A stretch of 64,000 bases of DNA from the NCBI GenBank assembly GCA_963732355.1, contig CAVSZD010000011.1, positions 248,001-312,000 on the forward strand, given 5' to 3'. This DNA is from JADKAV01 sp963732355 (GTDB lineage Bacteria; Actinomycetota; Actinomycetes; S36-B12; UBA10799). Position 1 is the first letter of the stretch. Each line of letters begins with the position of its first letter. The notes beneath the pieces are model-generated. The model made no database searches. It was not told where the DNA came from and worked only from the letters and a program-made list of their open reading frames with translations. The translations under genes were made by a program, and so were the position numbers. This document shows, in pieces, positions 19,658 through 28,174 of the stretch.

Positions 19658-20452
19658 GTGATCCGCAACACCATCGACTTCGCCCAGGGCACACTGCGAC
19701 CCCTGGCTGACAGTGACGCGCAGCCCATCGCCAAAGCGTGCGTAGACCCCGAAATCGCCCGGTGGACCCAGGTCCCGGTGCCGTACTCGCTGGCCGACGC
19801 CCGGGAGTTCATCCGGTCGCGGGCTGGGGAGGACCACGTGTGGGTCATGGACGTCGACGGGCTGGCCGGAGTTATCGGACTGCGCAACACCATGGCGACG
19901 ATGCCGGGGCCCAAGACCGAGGTCGGCTACTGGGTGGCGCCGTGGGCCCGCGGGCGCGGTGTGGCGACCGCGGCACTGATCGCCGTGCGCGACGAGTGTC
20001 AGCGCGCCGGATACCAGCGCATCGACTGGGAGGCATTGAGCGGTAACGAAGCGTCGGTGCGCGTGGCGGCCAGAGCCGGGTTCCGCATCGAAGGTGTCCG
20101 CCGACAAGGACTGGTCCAGCGAGGGCGCCTGGTCGACTCTGTGATCGGTGGCTGGACCCGGCAGCCAGTGGTGGCCGAACTGGTGGCCGGACAGTGGCAG
20201 GTCCAGCCCCTGGATCCAGAAGCCCTGCCGGCTGACCTGCGTCCCGCGGGCAGCAGTGCAGTCGCCGTCTGGGTGGCCCGCAGCGCGGTGGGCGGCAACG
20301 ACAACGGGTACATCCTCGCCCTGCAGTCGCTGGCCGGGGTGCATGTGGTCGGTCAGGACGCACCTGAAGCGGCCGTCGACGCCGCCCAGCGGTACTTGCG
20401 CGCACAAGGCTGGGAAGTCACGGACGAGCCGGTTCCGCCAGGCTGGGTCTAA
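19658..20452 (+). CDS. GNAT N-acetyltransferase, RimJ/RimL-like, with C-terminal extension
   Basis: A 264-residue acetyl-CoA-dependent transferase of unknown acceptor. Residues about 5-170 form the GNAT domain: LRPLADSDA, EVGYWVAPWARGRGVATAAL (acetyl-CoA loop with RGRGVA) and NEASVRVAARAGFRIEGVRR are typical of RimJ/RimL relatives. An extra domain of about 95 residues follows that I do not recognise. It ends YLRAQGWEVTDEPVPPGWV, which looks like a small alpha/beta unit. The GTG start is preceded by GGTGGTGGGA. The gene lies on the opposite strand between secA and the hpf-luxR pair. Confidence 0.82.
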   Translation: MIRNTIDFAQGTLRPLADSDAQPIAKACVDPEIARWTQVPVPYSLADAREFIRSRAGEDHVWVMDVDGLAGVIGLRNTMATMPGPKTEVGYWVAPWARGRGVATAALIAVRDECQRAGYQRIDWEALSGNEASVRVAARAGFRIEGVRRQGLVQRGRLVDSVIGGWTRQPVVAELVAGQWQVQPLDPEALPADLRPAGSSAVAVWVARSAVGGNDNGYILALQSLAGVHVVGQDAPEAAVDAAQRYLRAQGWEVTDEPVPPGWV

Positions 20453-20461
20453 CGGGGCCGC

Positions 20462-21052
20462 TCAGCCCGGAAGCCGCAGCCAGCCGACCTGGCCCGCGCG
20501 CACAACGGCCTGGGTCCGGGACGACACTCCGAGTTTGTTGAAGACGTGGCCGAGGTGGTTGCGGACAGTGTGTTCGGAGATGAACAAGTTGGCTGCGATC
20601 TGACGGTTGCTCATCCCCTGGGCCAGCAGCGTCGTCACCTCGAGTTCGCGGGCAGTCGGTTCGTTGGGACCACACACGGCAGCCGTCTGGCGCACGGTCA
20701 CTTGACCACGGCGCAGGGACTGGACTGCCAGGATCAGGTCAGAGGGACTGCAGTCACGGGCCAGCACTTCTTTGGCGCCTGCCCGCACGAGATCCACAAC
20801 CGCCCGGTCCGAGCCCGGGACACCGATCACGATGGTCGGGGTGTGAGACCTCAGAGCCATCATGACGACATCGGCGTCCTGGGCCACGTGCCGGCGCACT
20901 CCCACGATGGCCGCGCCGTGGGGTCCTGGCCAGGCGACGGAGACATCCCACGGGCTGACGGTGGGCTCCGGGGAGAGCATGCCGTGCAGGGTTGCCACAA
21001 TCCCGTGGGCGAACAAGGGCTCCGGGTCCATCACCAAGGTGCGATGGACCAC
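20462..21052 (-). CDS. LuxR-type response regulator with atypical receiver
   Basis: A 196-residue transcription factor. The C-terminal 65 residues are a LuxR/NarL helix-turn-helix (TARELEVTTLLAQGMSNRQI, then HTVRNHLGHVFNKLGV). The N-terminal part has a receiver-like pattern (LVMDPEPLFAHGI, a late IVIGVPGSD, AGAKEVLARD), but I cannot find the normal phospho-acceptor aspartate between them, so control by phosphorylation is doubtful. No histidine kinase is adjacent. It starts 15 bases after the hpf stop on the same strand, so it is probably cotranscribed with hpf. Confidence 0.82.
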   Translation of the reverse strand: MVHRTLVMDPEPLFAHGIVATLHGMLSPEPTVSPWDVSVAWPGPHGAAIVGVRRHVAQDADVVMMALRSHTPTIVIGVPGSDRAVVDLVRAGAKEVLARDCSPSDLILAVQSLRRGQVTVRQTAAVCGPNEPTARELEVTTLLAQGMSNRQIAANLFISEHTVRNHLGHVFNKLGVSSRTQAVVRAGQVGWLRLPG

Positions 21053-21066
21053 GGTGTTGCTGCTGG

Positions 21067-21717
21067 TCAGGCCGACTCCTCGGCGCGCTGCTCGTCGTCG
21101 GCGGTGTGCACCCGGATCAGACCGTAGTCGAACCCGCGGCGACGGTAGACCACTGCCGGGTCCCCGGACCTCTCGTCGATGAAGAGGAAGAAGTCGTGGC
21201 CGATCATCTCCATCTCAGTCACCGCCTGCTCGACGGACATGGGAACGGTCTCGTGGCTCTTCTCCCGGACAACCAGCGGGCCCTGCTCCCAGACAGTGTC
21301 CTCATCGAGGTCGACCACCTCGGCCTCGACCTCGACGGCGGGGGTCTCGAGATTGTCGAAACCTTCGGCACGAGGACTGCGCAGCGACTCAGCGCCGTGG
21401 CGGTGGTAACGGTTCTTGTCCGCGGCCCTGCGCAGACGCTGCTCGAGTCGTCCGTAGGCGATGTCCAAGGCCGCGTACTTGTCGGATGCGGCGGCTTCTG
21501 CGCGGATCACCGATCCGTTGGCCCGGGTTGTCAGTTCGACCTCGAAGGCTCGGTCGGCCAGACGCGGGTTCGCCTCTTTGGACACCTCGACGTCCACCCG
21601 CCGCAGCGGGATCCCGAATTTGTCGATGCGCTCCAACTTGCTGTGTACGTGCTCACGGAAGCGCCGGGACACCTCAACGTGTCGGCCGTGCACCACGATC
21701 TCAGCAACGTCGCTCAC
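21067..21717 (-). CDS. hpf: Ribosome hibernation promoting factor, long form
   Basis: Binds the 30S decoding region and joins ribosomes into inactive 100S dimers in slow growth. The 216-residue length identifies the long form: an N-terminal S30AE domain (about 1-105, VVHGRHVEVSRRFREHVHSK) and a C-terminal dimerisation domain (about 155-216, with MEMIGHDFFLFIDERSGDPA). The GTG at 21717 is chosen because AGGAGGG lies seven bases upstream, an unusually strong ribosome binding site for this window. It belongs to the mtrAB-lpqB-comF-hpf-secA order known from mycobacteria. Confidence 0.93.
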   Translation of the reverse strand: MSDVAEIVVHGRHVEVSRRFREHVHSKLERIDKFGIPLRRVDVEVSKEANPRLADRAFEVELTTRANGSVIRAEAAASDKYAALDIAYGRLEQRLRRAADKNRYHRHGAESLRSPRAEGFDNLETPAVEVEAEVVDLDEDTVWEQGPLVVREKSHETVPMSVEQAVTEMEMIGHDFFLFIDERSGDPAVVYRRRGFDYGLIRVHTADDEQRAEESA

Positions 21718-21798
21718 GACAGCCCTCCTTTGGTATGCCCACACCGGGCGTCTTCACGCTAACCCTTTGCCGCCAGCCCGCGCACGTCGGGTCGAGCA

Positions 21799-22431
21799 TC
21801 ACCGCCCCGCCACCACGACTCTGCCCACCACTGTGTAACCGGCCGCGACCAGGACCCGCTCGGCTTCGCCCAAGGTTGCCCCTGAGGTTCGCACGTCGTC
21901 GATCAGGACAACCGGTCCGGCGCCGGTCCGAACCGCACGCATGGTGCCGGCGATATTGACCCGGCGGGCCGAATAGGAAAGTTGGGCAGCATCCGAACGA
22001 CGCCGCGACCTCAACAACCTGACTGCCTGAAGATCCACGGCTTCCCCCGCGATCCGCGCCAGTTCCCACGTGTGGTCGAAGCCGCGCCGGCGCAGCGCCT
22101 GCGGGGTCGAAGGTGCGGGCACCAGCAATGGGTCACGGCCGCCGTGGTCTTGGGCGAGCACCAGCAACAGACCCGCCGCCAAGACCTGCGCGAGCACCGG
22201 ACCCAGCGCCCGTACGCCACGATCCTTGTACCCGACGACGGCTTCGGGCACACACCCCTCATACGGGCACCCGATCACCACCGGCGGGTCGGTGGCCAGA
22301 ACGACGGGGTCCACCGCAGCTGCCAGTTCGGCATCGCACTCACGGCACCACGCACGGCCGGGCGCCGAGCAGCCGACACAGGCAGACCCGAAGATCAGCG
22401 AAACCGCGGCATCAGCCCACGCACCCACCAT
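21799..22431 (-). CDS. comF: ComF family phosphoribosyltransferase-like protein
   Basis: A 210-residue cytoplasmic protein related to ComF/GntX, which is linked to DNA uptake in competent bacteria but also occurs widely in others. The N-terminal zinc finger is CVGCSAPGRAWCREC (about residues 18-32). The phosphoribosyltransferase signature VVLIDDVRTSGATL is near the C-terminus, and CPYEGCVPEAVVGYKDRG is the usual ComF linker. The reading frame extends far upstream across lpqB, but that part is a shadow; ATG 22431 gives the family length. It lies 47 bases after lpqB. Confidence 0.9.
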   Translation of the reverse strand: MVGAWADAAVSLIFGSACVGCSAPGRAWCRECDAELAAAVDPVVLATDPPVVIGCPYEGCVPEAVVGYKDRGVRALGPVLAQVLAAGLLLVLAQDHGGRDPLLVPAPSTPQALRRRGFDHTWELARIAGEAVDLQAVRLLRSRRRSDAAQLSYSARRVNIAGTMRAVRTGAGPVVLIDDVRTSGATLGEAERVLVAAGYTVVGRVVVAGR

Positions 22432-22478
22432 CTGATGATGCACTCGGTGCGAGCGACCAACTGGACCTGTGGAAAAGA

Positions 22479-24149
22479 TCAGCCCGGGTAACGGGGGTCG
22501 CGCCCGGCTGCGGTCGGAACCCAGGTAGTGCCGTTGAACTGCCAGATTCGCCCGTCTGCGGTGCCCGACAGAAGCGGACGGCCCGGCGCGGCGGCCACAG
22601 ACCGGGCCCGCGGCGGACCTCCCAGCAGATTCACCGAGAACAGCCCCAGGTCCACAGTGGCGACTTGGGCCGGCTGGCCCGGTTGTTTGACCAGCAGTGC
22701 GGCTTGGGTTGCCGATAGCCAGGCAGCCGCGCGCACCGGGCCCGTAGAGATCGCCCGCGGCCGGGAGGGCCGCGCCGGACCGCGGCGGTCCATCCGCAGC
22801 AGGTAGGCCACCGCTGCGTTGCGGGGTCCGGCCACCACCAGCGCCCTGGATCCGTCCCGCGATATCTGAACCGAACTGACATCGGTCAGCGGGATCGGCA
22901 CCCGTCGGGCGCCCAGCACATTGACCGCCTGGACGGACGCGCCTCGCCCCGGCAACCACAGCACACCGGTCCTGTCCCAGGACCCGCCCTCGCTGGTCAT
23001 CCGGGTGCGCGCCCGGCTCCACGACTGGCCGGGTTCCAGTGCCGCGGTGAGGGCTTGACCGGCTGGGTCTGTGGCAGCCACGGAGCCGAGGTCCAACGAG
23101 ATCACTGGGTGGCTGACCGGCGGATCGGCAACCCCTGCCGCGCCGGGCACCTGTTCGGCCACGCCCGTGACGGGAACCTCCTGCACGCCACCACGCCTGG
23201 TGAAGTACCAGGGCACGGTGCCCGGCAATCCGTCGGGATCCAAGCCCGCCCATGCAGTTCGCGGTTGGACCGCCTGCTCCCCGGGGACCTCGTAAGGCCG
23301 TCCCTCAACCGAGATGATCACCCCGCGCAGGCCTTGCACCTGACGAAGGGTCCAGACGATCTGGGCCGACAGGTCCTGACGCGCCCGGTCGTCGGCCAGA
23401 TTGGCCGCGCGGCTCAGATCCACCCGCGCGATCCCGTCGGAGATACCCACGGACAACAACGACGTGCCCTCCGGAAACGCGGTGGTGACCGCCGGCTCCA
23501 GCCAGGAGCCCGGACCCGACAGCAGCGATTCGAGCAGATCCGTAGCCACATCCCCCTGGCTGCTGGCGATGAGCACCGGATTCGGTGCCAGGATCGCCCC
23601 GGGCCGGGCCATGAAGTAGGTCTGATACTCCCGGAAGGAGCGCTCCAGGCCCGCTCTCGAGAGCAACAGGCCCGGATCCAGTTCGGCAATGCGCCATTGG
23701 CCGTCCACTTGCACGAGGCGAAACGTGGTGTTGACCTGCGCGCCCGGCGGACTGGGAGCGTACTGCGACCGTTCTGAGATCACACCCACCGCCGCGGCGC
23801 TGAGCGTGACCTCCCGCTCGTTCGCACCGGTCAGAGTGTCGGTGTCGTTGCCGTAGACGCGCACCCCGGACTGCGGATCCCACGCTGAGGCCGCCGCCGG
23901 GGTCAGGTAGAGCCTTGCCACCGCGTGGTCGTCCTCGAAGCCGGAGGCGGCATCAAGGAACCCCTGCACCACCTCGAGCTGGGTCATCCCGTCGCTGGGG
24001 GGTCTGGCCAGCACCCGGACGAAGCTGTTCGCCCCAACGTCGGCCAAAGGCTGATCGACCTCGACCACCGGGCCGCTCGTGGGCACCTGGGCACAGCCAG
24101 CCAGCGCCACCAGGGTGGCGCTGACCACTGCGAGCCCTGCGCTTCTCAT
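22479..24149 (-). CDS. lpqB: Lipoprotein LpqB
   Basis: Membrane-anchored extracytoplasmic partner of the sensor kinase MtrB; in mycobacteria it modulates MtrAB signalling. The 556-residue protein has a lipoprotein signal peptide with the lipobox LAGC (Cys19), a GerMN domain (about 190-300) and a C-terminal beta-propeller-like region. Its ATG overlaps the mtrB stop as ATGA, so the two are translated in concert. The mtrA-mtrB-lpqB order is diagnostic of actinobacteria. Confidence 0.95.
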   Translation of the reverse strand: MRSAGLAVVSATLVALAGCAQVPTSGPVVEVDQPLADVGANSFVRVLARPPSDGMTQLEVVQGFLDAASGFEDDHAVARLYLTPAAASAWDPQSGVRVYGNDTDTLTGANEREVTLSAAAVGVISERSQYAPSPPGAQVNTTFRLVQVDGQWRIAELDPGLLLSRAGLERSFREYQTYFMARPGAILAPNPVLIASSQGDVATDLLESLLSGPGSWLEPAVTTAFPEGTSLLSVGISDGIARVDLSRAANLADDRARQDLSAQIVWTLRQVQGLRGVIISVEGRPYEVPGEQAVQPRTAWAGLDPDGLPGTVPWYFTRRGGVQEVPVTGVAEQVPGAAGVADPPVSHPVISLDLGSVAATDPAGQALTAALEPGQSWSRARTRMTSEGGSWDRTGVLWLPGRGASVQAVNVLGARRVPIPLTDVSSVQISRDGSRALVVAGPRNAAVAYLLRMDRRGPARPSRPRAISTGPVRAAAWLSATQAALLVKQPGQPAQVATVDLGLFSVNLLGGPPRARSVAAAPGRPLLSGTADGRIWQFNGTTWVPTAAGRDPRYPG

Positions 24150-25702
24150 AGGCGCACCTGCGTGGGATCCAGGGGCAGGGGGGAGTCAGCCGGCAACGGG
24201 TGGTCCGGCACCCGGGGCAACGTCAGCCGGAACAGAGCTCCTTGGCCGGGCCTGCCCCACACGGCCAGCCTGCCGCCGTGCAGGCGAGTGTCCTCCAAGG
24301 CGATGGACAGGCCCAGCCCGGTGCCGCCAAGCGTGCGAGCCCGCGCCGGATCCGCCCGCCAGAAGCGGTCGAAGACCCTGTCCAGATCCTTGTCGTCAAG
24401 GCCCCTTCCGTGATCGCGCACCGAGACCGCCACCGCTTCGTCGATGCCCGCGACCCTGACCTCGATGGGCTGGCTCTCGCCGTGTTCGATCGCATTGCTC
24501 AGCAGGTTGCGAACGATCCTCTCGATGCGCCGCGGGTCACATGCGACCACACAGGGCTGCGCTGGGAACTCGGTGCGCAGATCGCAGCCCTGCGCCATAG
24601 CCAGGGGCTGCGCGGCATCCACTGCCTGCTGCACCACATCGCGCACGTCCACCGACTCCGATTCCAGGGCAGCGGCCCCGGCGTCGAACCTGCTGATCTC
24701 GAGCAGGTCGGTGAGCAGCAGTTCGAAGCGGTCGAGTTGACCACGCAGTAGTTCGCTGCTCCGGCGCAGACCGGGCGGCATGTCCTCACGCTGGTCATAG
24801 ATCACGTCCGAGGCCATCCGGATAGTCGTCAACGGCGTGCGCAACTCGTGGGACACGTCGGATACGAAACGTTGCTGCAGACGCGACAGGTTCTCCAACT
24901 GCCGGATCTGGGTCTGAAGCGACGCGGCCATGTCGTTGAAGGCCAAGGCCAGTGCCGCAAGATCGTCCTCACCGCGCACCGGCAACCGCTGTTCGAGGTG
25001 ACCGGCCCTGAGCAACTCCGCAGTCCGGGCAGCCTGGCGTACCGGCATCACGACGTGACGCACAACCAGGAACATAGCCAGGCCCAGCAGCCCGACCAGC
25101 AGCAGGCCAGCCAGCCAGGCCGTGGAGCGGACCAGGTCCAAGGCCCGCTGGAGCTCTCCGTACGGGAACAGGTAGTAGATCTCGTAGGCGTTGTCGGGAC
25201 CGAGGGTGAGCAGCGATCCCACCACCAGACCCGGCTCCCCGGGTTCATCCACCGAACGTATGGTCGTATAGGTCCAGACCTCCTTGCCCTCGGCCCGTAC
25301 CTGGGCCCGAAGATCGACCGGCACACTGGCTACTTCCACCAGGTTCGTTCCCCGCTCGGGCAGGGCGACCCCGGTCGAACTTGAGGCGTCCAGGAGCAGT
25401 ACCTCGAACGAGCCGCCCTCGTTGCTGTTCACCAACGCGTTCATGATGGAGTCGGCCAGGCCCTCGTCGGGAACCGGCGGCCCACCCTCACTGGCCTGCA
25501 GAACCACCTGCTGTGCCGCTGCCAGGCCCACATTCGCCTCAGCGATGGACTTGCTGGTGTTGGCATCCACGAGGCCATTGGTCACCCGGACCAGCAGGAG
25601 GCCAAGTGCCGCCCCAACGAGCAGGGTTGCCACGACCAAGGTGGTCATCAACACCCGGAAGCTCAGCGACCGGCGCCACCTATGGAGAAGAGCGGAGAAC
25701 AC
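24146..25702 (-). CDS. mtrB: Two-component sensor histidine kinase MtrB
   Basis: Membrane kinase that senses envelope state and phosphorylates MtrA. The 518-residue protein shows a first transmembrane segment (about 15-42), an extracellular sensor region, a second segment (about 190-215), a HAMP domain, the phospho-acceptor histidine in SDVSHELRTPLTT, the N-box NLLSNAIEHGE and the G-boxes DHGRGLDDKD and GGTGLGLSI. The GTG start at 25702 lies four bases from the mtrA stop. In mycobacteria and corynebacteria MtrB controls cell wall metabolism and osmotic response. Confidence 0.96.
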   Translation of the reverse strand: MFSALLHRWRRSLSFRVLMTTLVVATLLVGAALGLLLVRVTNGLVDANTSKSIAEANVGLAAAQQVVLQASEGGPPVPDEGLADSIMNALVNSNEGGSFEVLLLDASSSTGVALPERGTNLVEVASVPVDLRAQVRAEGKEVWTYTTIRSVDEPGEPGLVVGSLLTLGPDNAYEIYYLFPYGELQRALDLVRSTAWLAGLLLVGLLGLAMFLVVRHVVMPVRQAARTAELLRAGHLEQRLPVRGEDDLAALALAFNDMAASLQTQIRQLENLSRLQQRFVSDVSHELRTPLTTIRMASDVIYDQREDMPPGLRRSSELLRGQLDRFELLLTDLLEISRFDAGAAALESESVDVRDVVQQAVDAAQPLAMAQGCDLRTEFPAQPCVVACDPRRIERIVRNLLSNAIEHGESQPIEVRVAGIDEAVAVSVRDHGRGLDDKDLDRVFDRFWRADPARARTLGGTGLGLSIALEDTRLHGGRLAVWGRPGQGALFRLTLPRVPDHPLPADSPLPLDPTQVRL

Positions 25703-25705
25703 GGA

Positions 25706-26389
25706 TCAGCCCGTGTCGTCGCACGCCTTGTACCCGACACCGCGCACGGTCAGGACCAGTTGCGGGTTCTCCGGGTCGTGCTCGATCTTCGAGCGCAACC
25801 TCTGCACGTGGACATTGACCAGGCGGGTGTCTGCTGGGTGCCGGTAGCCCCAGACCTCCTGCAGGAGCACCTCACGGCTGAACACCTGCCACGGCTTGCG
25901 GGTCAGGCAAACGAGCAGATCGAATTCCAGCGGGGTCAGTTCGATGGTCTTGTCACCTCGGCGCACGCTGTGACCGGCAACGTCGATTGTGAGATCACCG
26001 ATGTGCAGGATCTCCGGTTTGGCGTCCTCAAGGCGTCGCAGCCGGGTGCGTATCCGCGCGACCAGTTCCTTGGCCTTGAAGGGTTTGACCACGTAGTCGT
26101 CGGCACCGGACTCCAGACCCAGGACCACGTCGACAGTGTCCGTCTTGGCGGTCAGCATCACGATGGGGACACCACTTTCGGCGCGGATGGACCTGCACAC
26201 CTCGATGCCGTCCTTGCCGGGGAGCATCACGTCGAGCAGGACCAAGTCCGGTCGGGTGTGGTGGAAAGCTTCCATGGCCCGGGATCCGTCGGCCACGAAG
26301 AATGGCTCGAAACCGTCGGCCTGCAGGACGATGCCCAACATTTCAGACAGCGCAGGATCGTCGTCCACGACCAGAATCCGCCCCTTCAC
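25706..26389 (-). CDS. mtrA: Two-component response regulator MtrA
   Basis: OmpR/PhoB-type regulator phosphorylated by MtrB; in actinobacteria it controls cell wall hydrolase and division or replication genes. The 227-residue protein has the acidic pocket VVDDD (9-11), phospho-acceptor D53 in LVLLDVMLPGKDG, the switch lysine in VVKPFKAKE and a C-terminal winged helix (ELTPLEFDLLVCL, RLVNVHVQRLRSKIE). The GTG at 26389 with GGGGA four bases upstream gives the length of known MtrA; the frame is open for seven more codons upstream. No clear -10 box was found. Confidence 0.96.
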   Translation of the reverse strand: MKGRILVVDDDPALSEMLGIVLQADGFEPFFVADGSRAMEAFHHTRPDLVLLDVMLPGKDGIEVCRSIRAESGVPIVMLTAKTDTVDVVLGLESGADDYVVKPFKAKELVARIRTRLRRLEDAKPEILHIGDLTIDVAGHSVRRGDKTIELTPLEFDLLVCLTRKPWQVFSREVLLQEVWGYRHPADTRLVNVHVQRLRSKIEHDPENPQLVLTVRGVGYKACDDTG

Positions 26390-26453
26390 ATCCCCACTAT
26401 TGCAGACCATGGCGGCCCTGCGCGGGACCTGTGCAAGGCCGTTGTGCCGGGAT

Positions 26454-27227
26454 TCAGGCCAGGAGGAACAGGATCCCGATGGCGCCGGGCATGTTGTTGG
26501 TCATGTGCGCCACGATCGCCGTCGTGGTGTTGTTCCTGTGGATGCGCGCCCACCCCAGGATGAGGCCGATCGCGAAGAGCAGCACGAACCGGATCGGTTC
26601 GAGGTGCATCGCTGCGAACAGGGCCGCCGTGATGATCACGGCAAGCCAGCGGCTCATACCCCGCTTGAGCAGGCTCGTGAGCAGCAGTCCCCGGTAGCAG
26701 AGTTCCTCAACGATGGGCGCCCCGAAACCGACTGCCAACGCGAAGAAGAAGCGTGCCACGGGGAAGTCGTCGAGGTTGGCCGCGACCTCCCCTGCGCTGG
26801 AGTCGAACTCTCCGAACAGGGCCGTGAGCCCAGCGGCGATGATTGAGGCCGCGATGAGTGCAGCAAACCCGTAGAGCAGGCCCCACCCGACATCGGACCA
26901 CCGCAGCCGCAATCCGAAGTCCAGACGGATCCCGTTACCCCGCAACCGGGACACCAGCCAAGGCCAGCCACCCATCCCCAGCCAGGGGAGCATGACCCCG
27001 ACAAGCAGCAACCACGCGAATACCGCAGTGCCCTCCTGTGCCATAAGAATTGGCACCCCGGACACCACACTGAGGACCAGCCACAGTCCCACAGCGATCA
27101 GGAAGTCGGGGAATCCCCAACTCGGCTTGCGTAAAGGGACCCGTTGCCACCAGGCCGCGATGGCAGCGTCGCTGGCCCCTTCATAAGGGGACTGGAGCGC
27201 CGTGGTGCTCGGCAGAGAGTTAGTCAT
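26454..27227 (-). CDS. CPBP family intramembrane metalloprotease
   Basis: A 257-residue polytopic membrane protein (about seven hydrophobic segments) of the CAAX-protease/bacteriocin-immunity (Abi) family. The active-site motifs are EELCYRGLLL (EExxxR) and, later, a histidine in ALFAAMHLEP, both in transmembrane helices. The substrate is unknown. The ATG at 27227 is four bases after the CDF transporter stop and is preceded by GAGAAGTGA, so the two share a transcript. In mycobacteria tmk and sahH occupy the place beyond mtrA; here this gene and the transporter replace them. Confidence 0.87.
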   Translation of the reverse strand: MTNSLPSTTALQSPYEGASDAAIAAWWQRVPLRKPSWGFPDFLIAVGLWLVLSVVSGVPILMAQEGTAVFAWLLLVGVMLPWLGMGGWPWLVSRLRGNGIRLDFGLRLRWSDVGWGLLYGFAALIAASIIAAGLTALFGEFDSSAGEVAANLDDFPVARFFFALAVGFGAPIVEELCYRGLLLTSLLKRGMSRWLAVIITAALFAAMHLEPIRFVLLFAIGLILGWARIHRNNTTTAIVAHMTNNMPGAIGILFLLA

Positions 27228-27231
27228 GGGA

Positions 27232-28170
27232 TCACTTCTCACCGGACTGTGCGCCGGTCGGCTCGCGGTAGAGGTCAGGCTCGATGTACACGTATCTGGC
27301 CGTGGGCACTGCAGCTCGGATGGCAGCCTCGGCCTCATCGATGCCGGCTGCGATCTGGGCTGCGTTGTCGTCCTCGCCGAAGACGACCTTCACGGCCACG
27401 AGCAACTCGTCGGGCCCTACATGAAGGGTCTTCATGTGGATTACTTTGTCGATGGCCTGCGTGCCTGCCAGCGCAGCGCGCAAGGCATCCTCCTGCTCCG
27501 GCAGGGCCGACTCCCCCACCAGCATGCTGGACATTTCGAAGGCCAGGAAGACAGCTATGACCACGAGCAGGGTTCCGACCGCCATTGCGCCAAGTCCGTC
27601 CCAGCGCCCATCCCCGGTGACTGTGGCCATGCCCACCCCGATCAGGGCGAACATCAGACCGATCAGCGCACCAGAGTCCTCGAGCAGTACGACCGGTAGT
27701 TCCGGCTGTCGTGCGTCGCGGACAAACCGGAACAGTGTGCGCCGTCCTCGGGACTTGTTGGCCTCACGCATCGCGGTCCGGAAGGAGAAGGCTTCCAGCG
27801 CGATTGCGATCAGCAGGACGCCGATCGCGATCCCGACGTCGCGCAGTTCCTCGGGGTGGGTGAACTTGTGGAAGCCCTCGTAGAGCGAGAAGATCCCACC
27901 GACCAGGAACAGCACGATGGACACGACGAATGCGTACACATAGCGCACACGTGAGTAGCCGAACTGGTGGGTCGGGTCAGCCGCCCGTTTGGACCGTTTC
28001 CCACCCACCAGCAGCAGCACCTGGTTGGCGCTATCGGCCACGGAGTGGATCGCCTCGGACAGCAAAGAGGACGAACCGGTGAGCAGGAACGCCACGAACT
28101 TGGAGATGGCAATGCCGACGTTGGCCACAAGTGCCGCCAGAACGGCCTTGGTCCCACCTTCGGTGCTCAC
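27232..28170 (-). CDS. Cation diffusion facilitator family metal transporter
   Basis: Exports divalent metal (Zn, Fe or Mn) in exchange for protons. The 312-residue protein has the first metal-site motif SEAIHSVADSANQ in transmembrane helix 2 and a second, LLEDSGALIG, in helix 5, where glutamate replaces the usual first aspartate. It ends with a cytoplasmic metallochaperone-like domain (about 210-300). The EDSGALIGL variant defines a CDF subgroup whose metal I cannot assign. The GTG start at 28170 is four bases after the manA stop. Confidence 0.88.
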   Translation of the reverse strand: MSTEGGTKAVLAALVANVGIAISKFVAFLLTGSSSLLSEAIHSVADSANQVLLLVGGKRSKRAADPTHQFGYSRVRYVYAFVVSIVLFLVGGIFSLYEGFHKFTHPEELRDVGIAIGVLLIAIALEAFSFRTAMREANKSRGRRTLFRFVRDARQPELPVVLLEDSGALIGLMFALIGVGMATVTGDGRWDGLGAMAVGTLLVVIAVFLAFEMSSMLVGESALPEQEDALRAALAGTQAIDKVIHMKTLHVGPDELLVAVKVVFGEDDNAAQIAAGIDEAEAAIRAAVPTARYVYIEPDLYREPTGAQSGEK

Positions 28171-28174
28171 TGGG

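Noticed and set aside
22432..23253. Upstream extension of the comF frame
   Set aside because: It runs through lpqB in another frame; family length and the zinc finger place the start at 22431.
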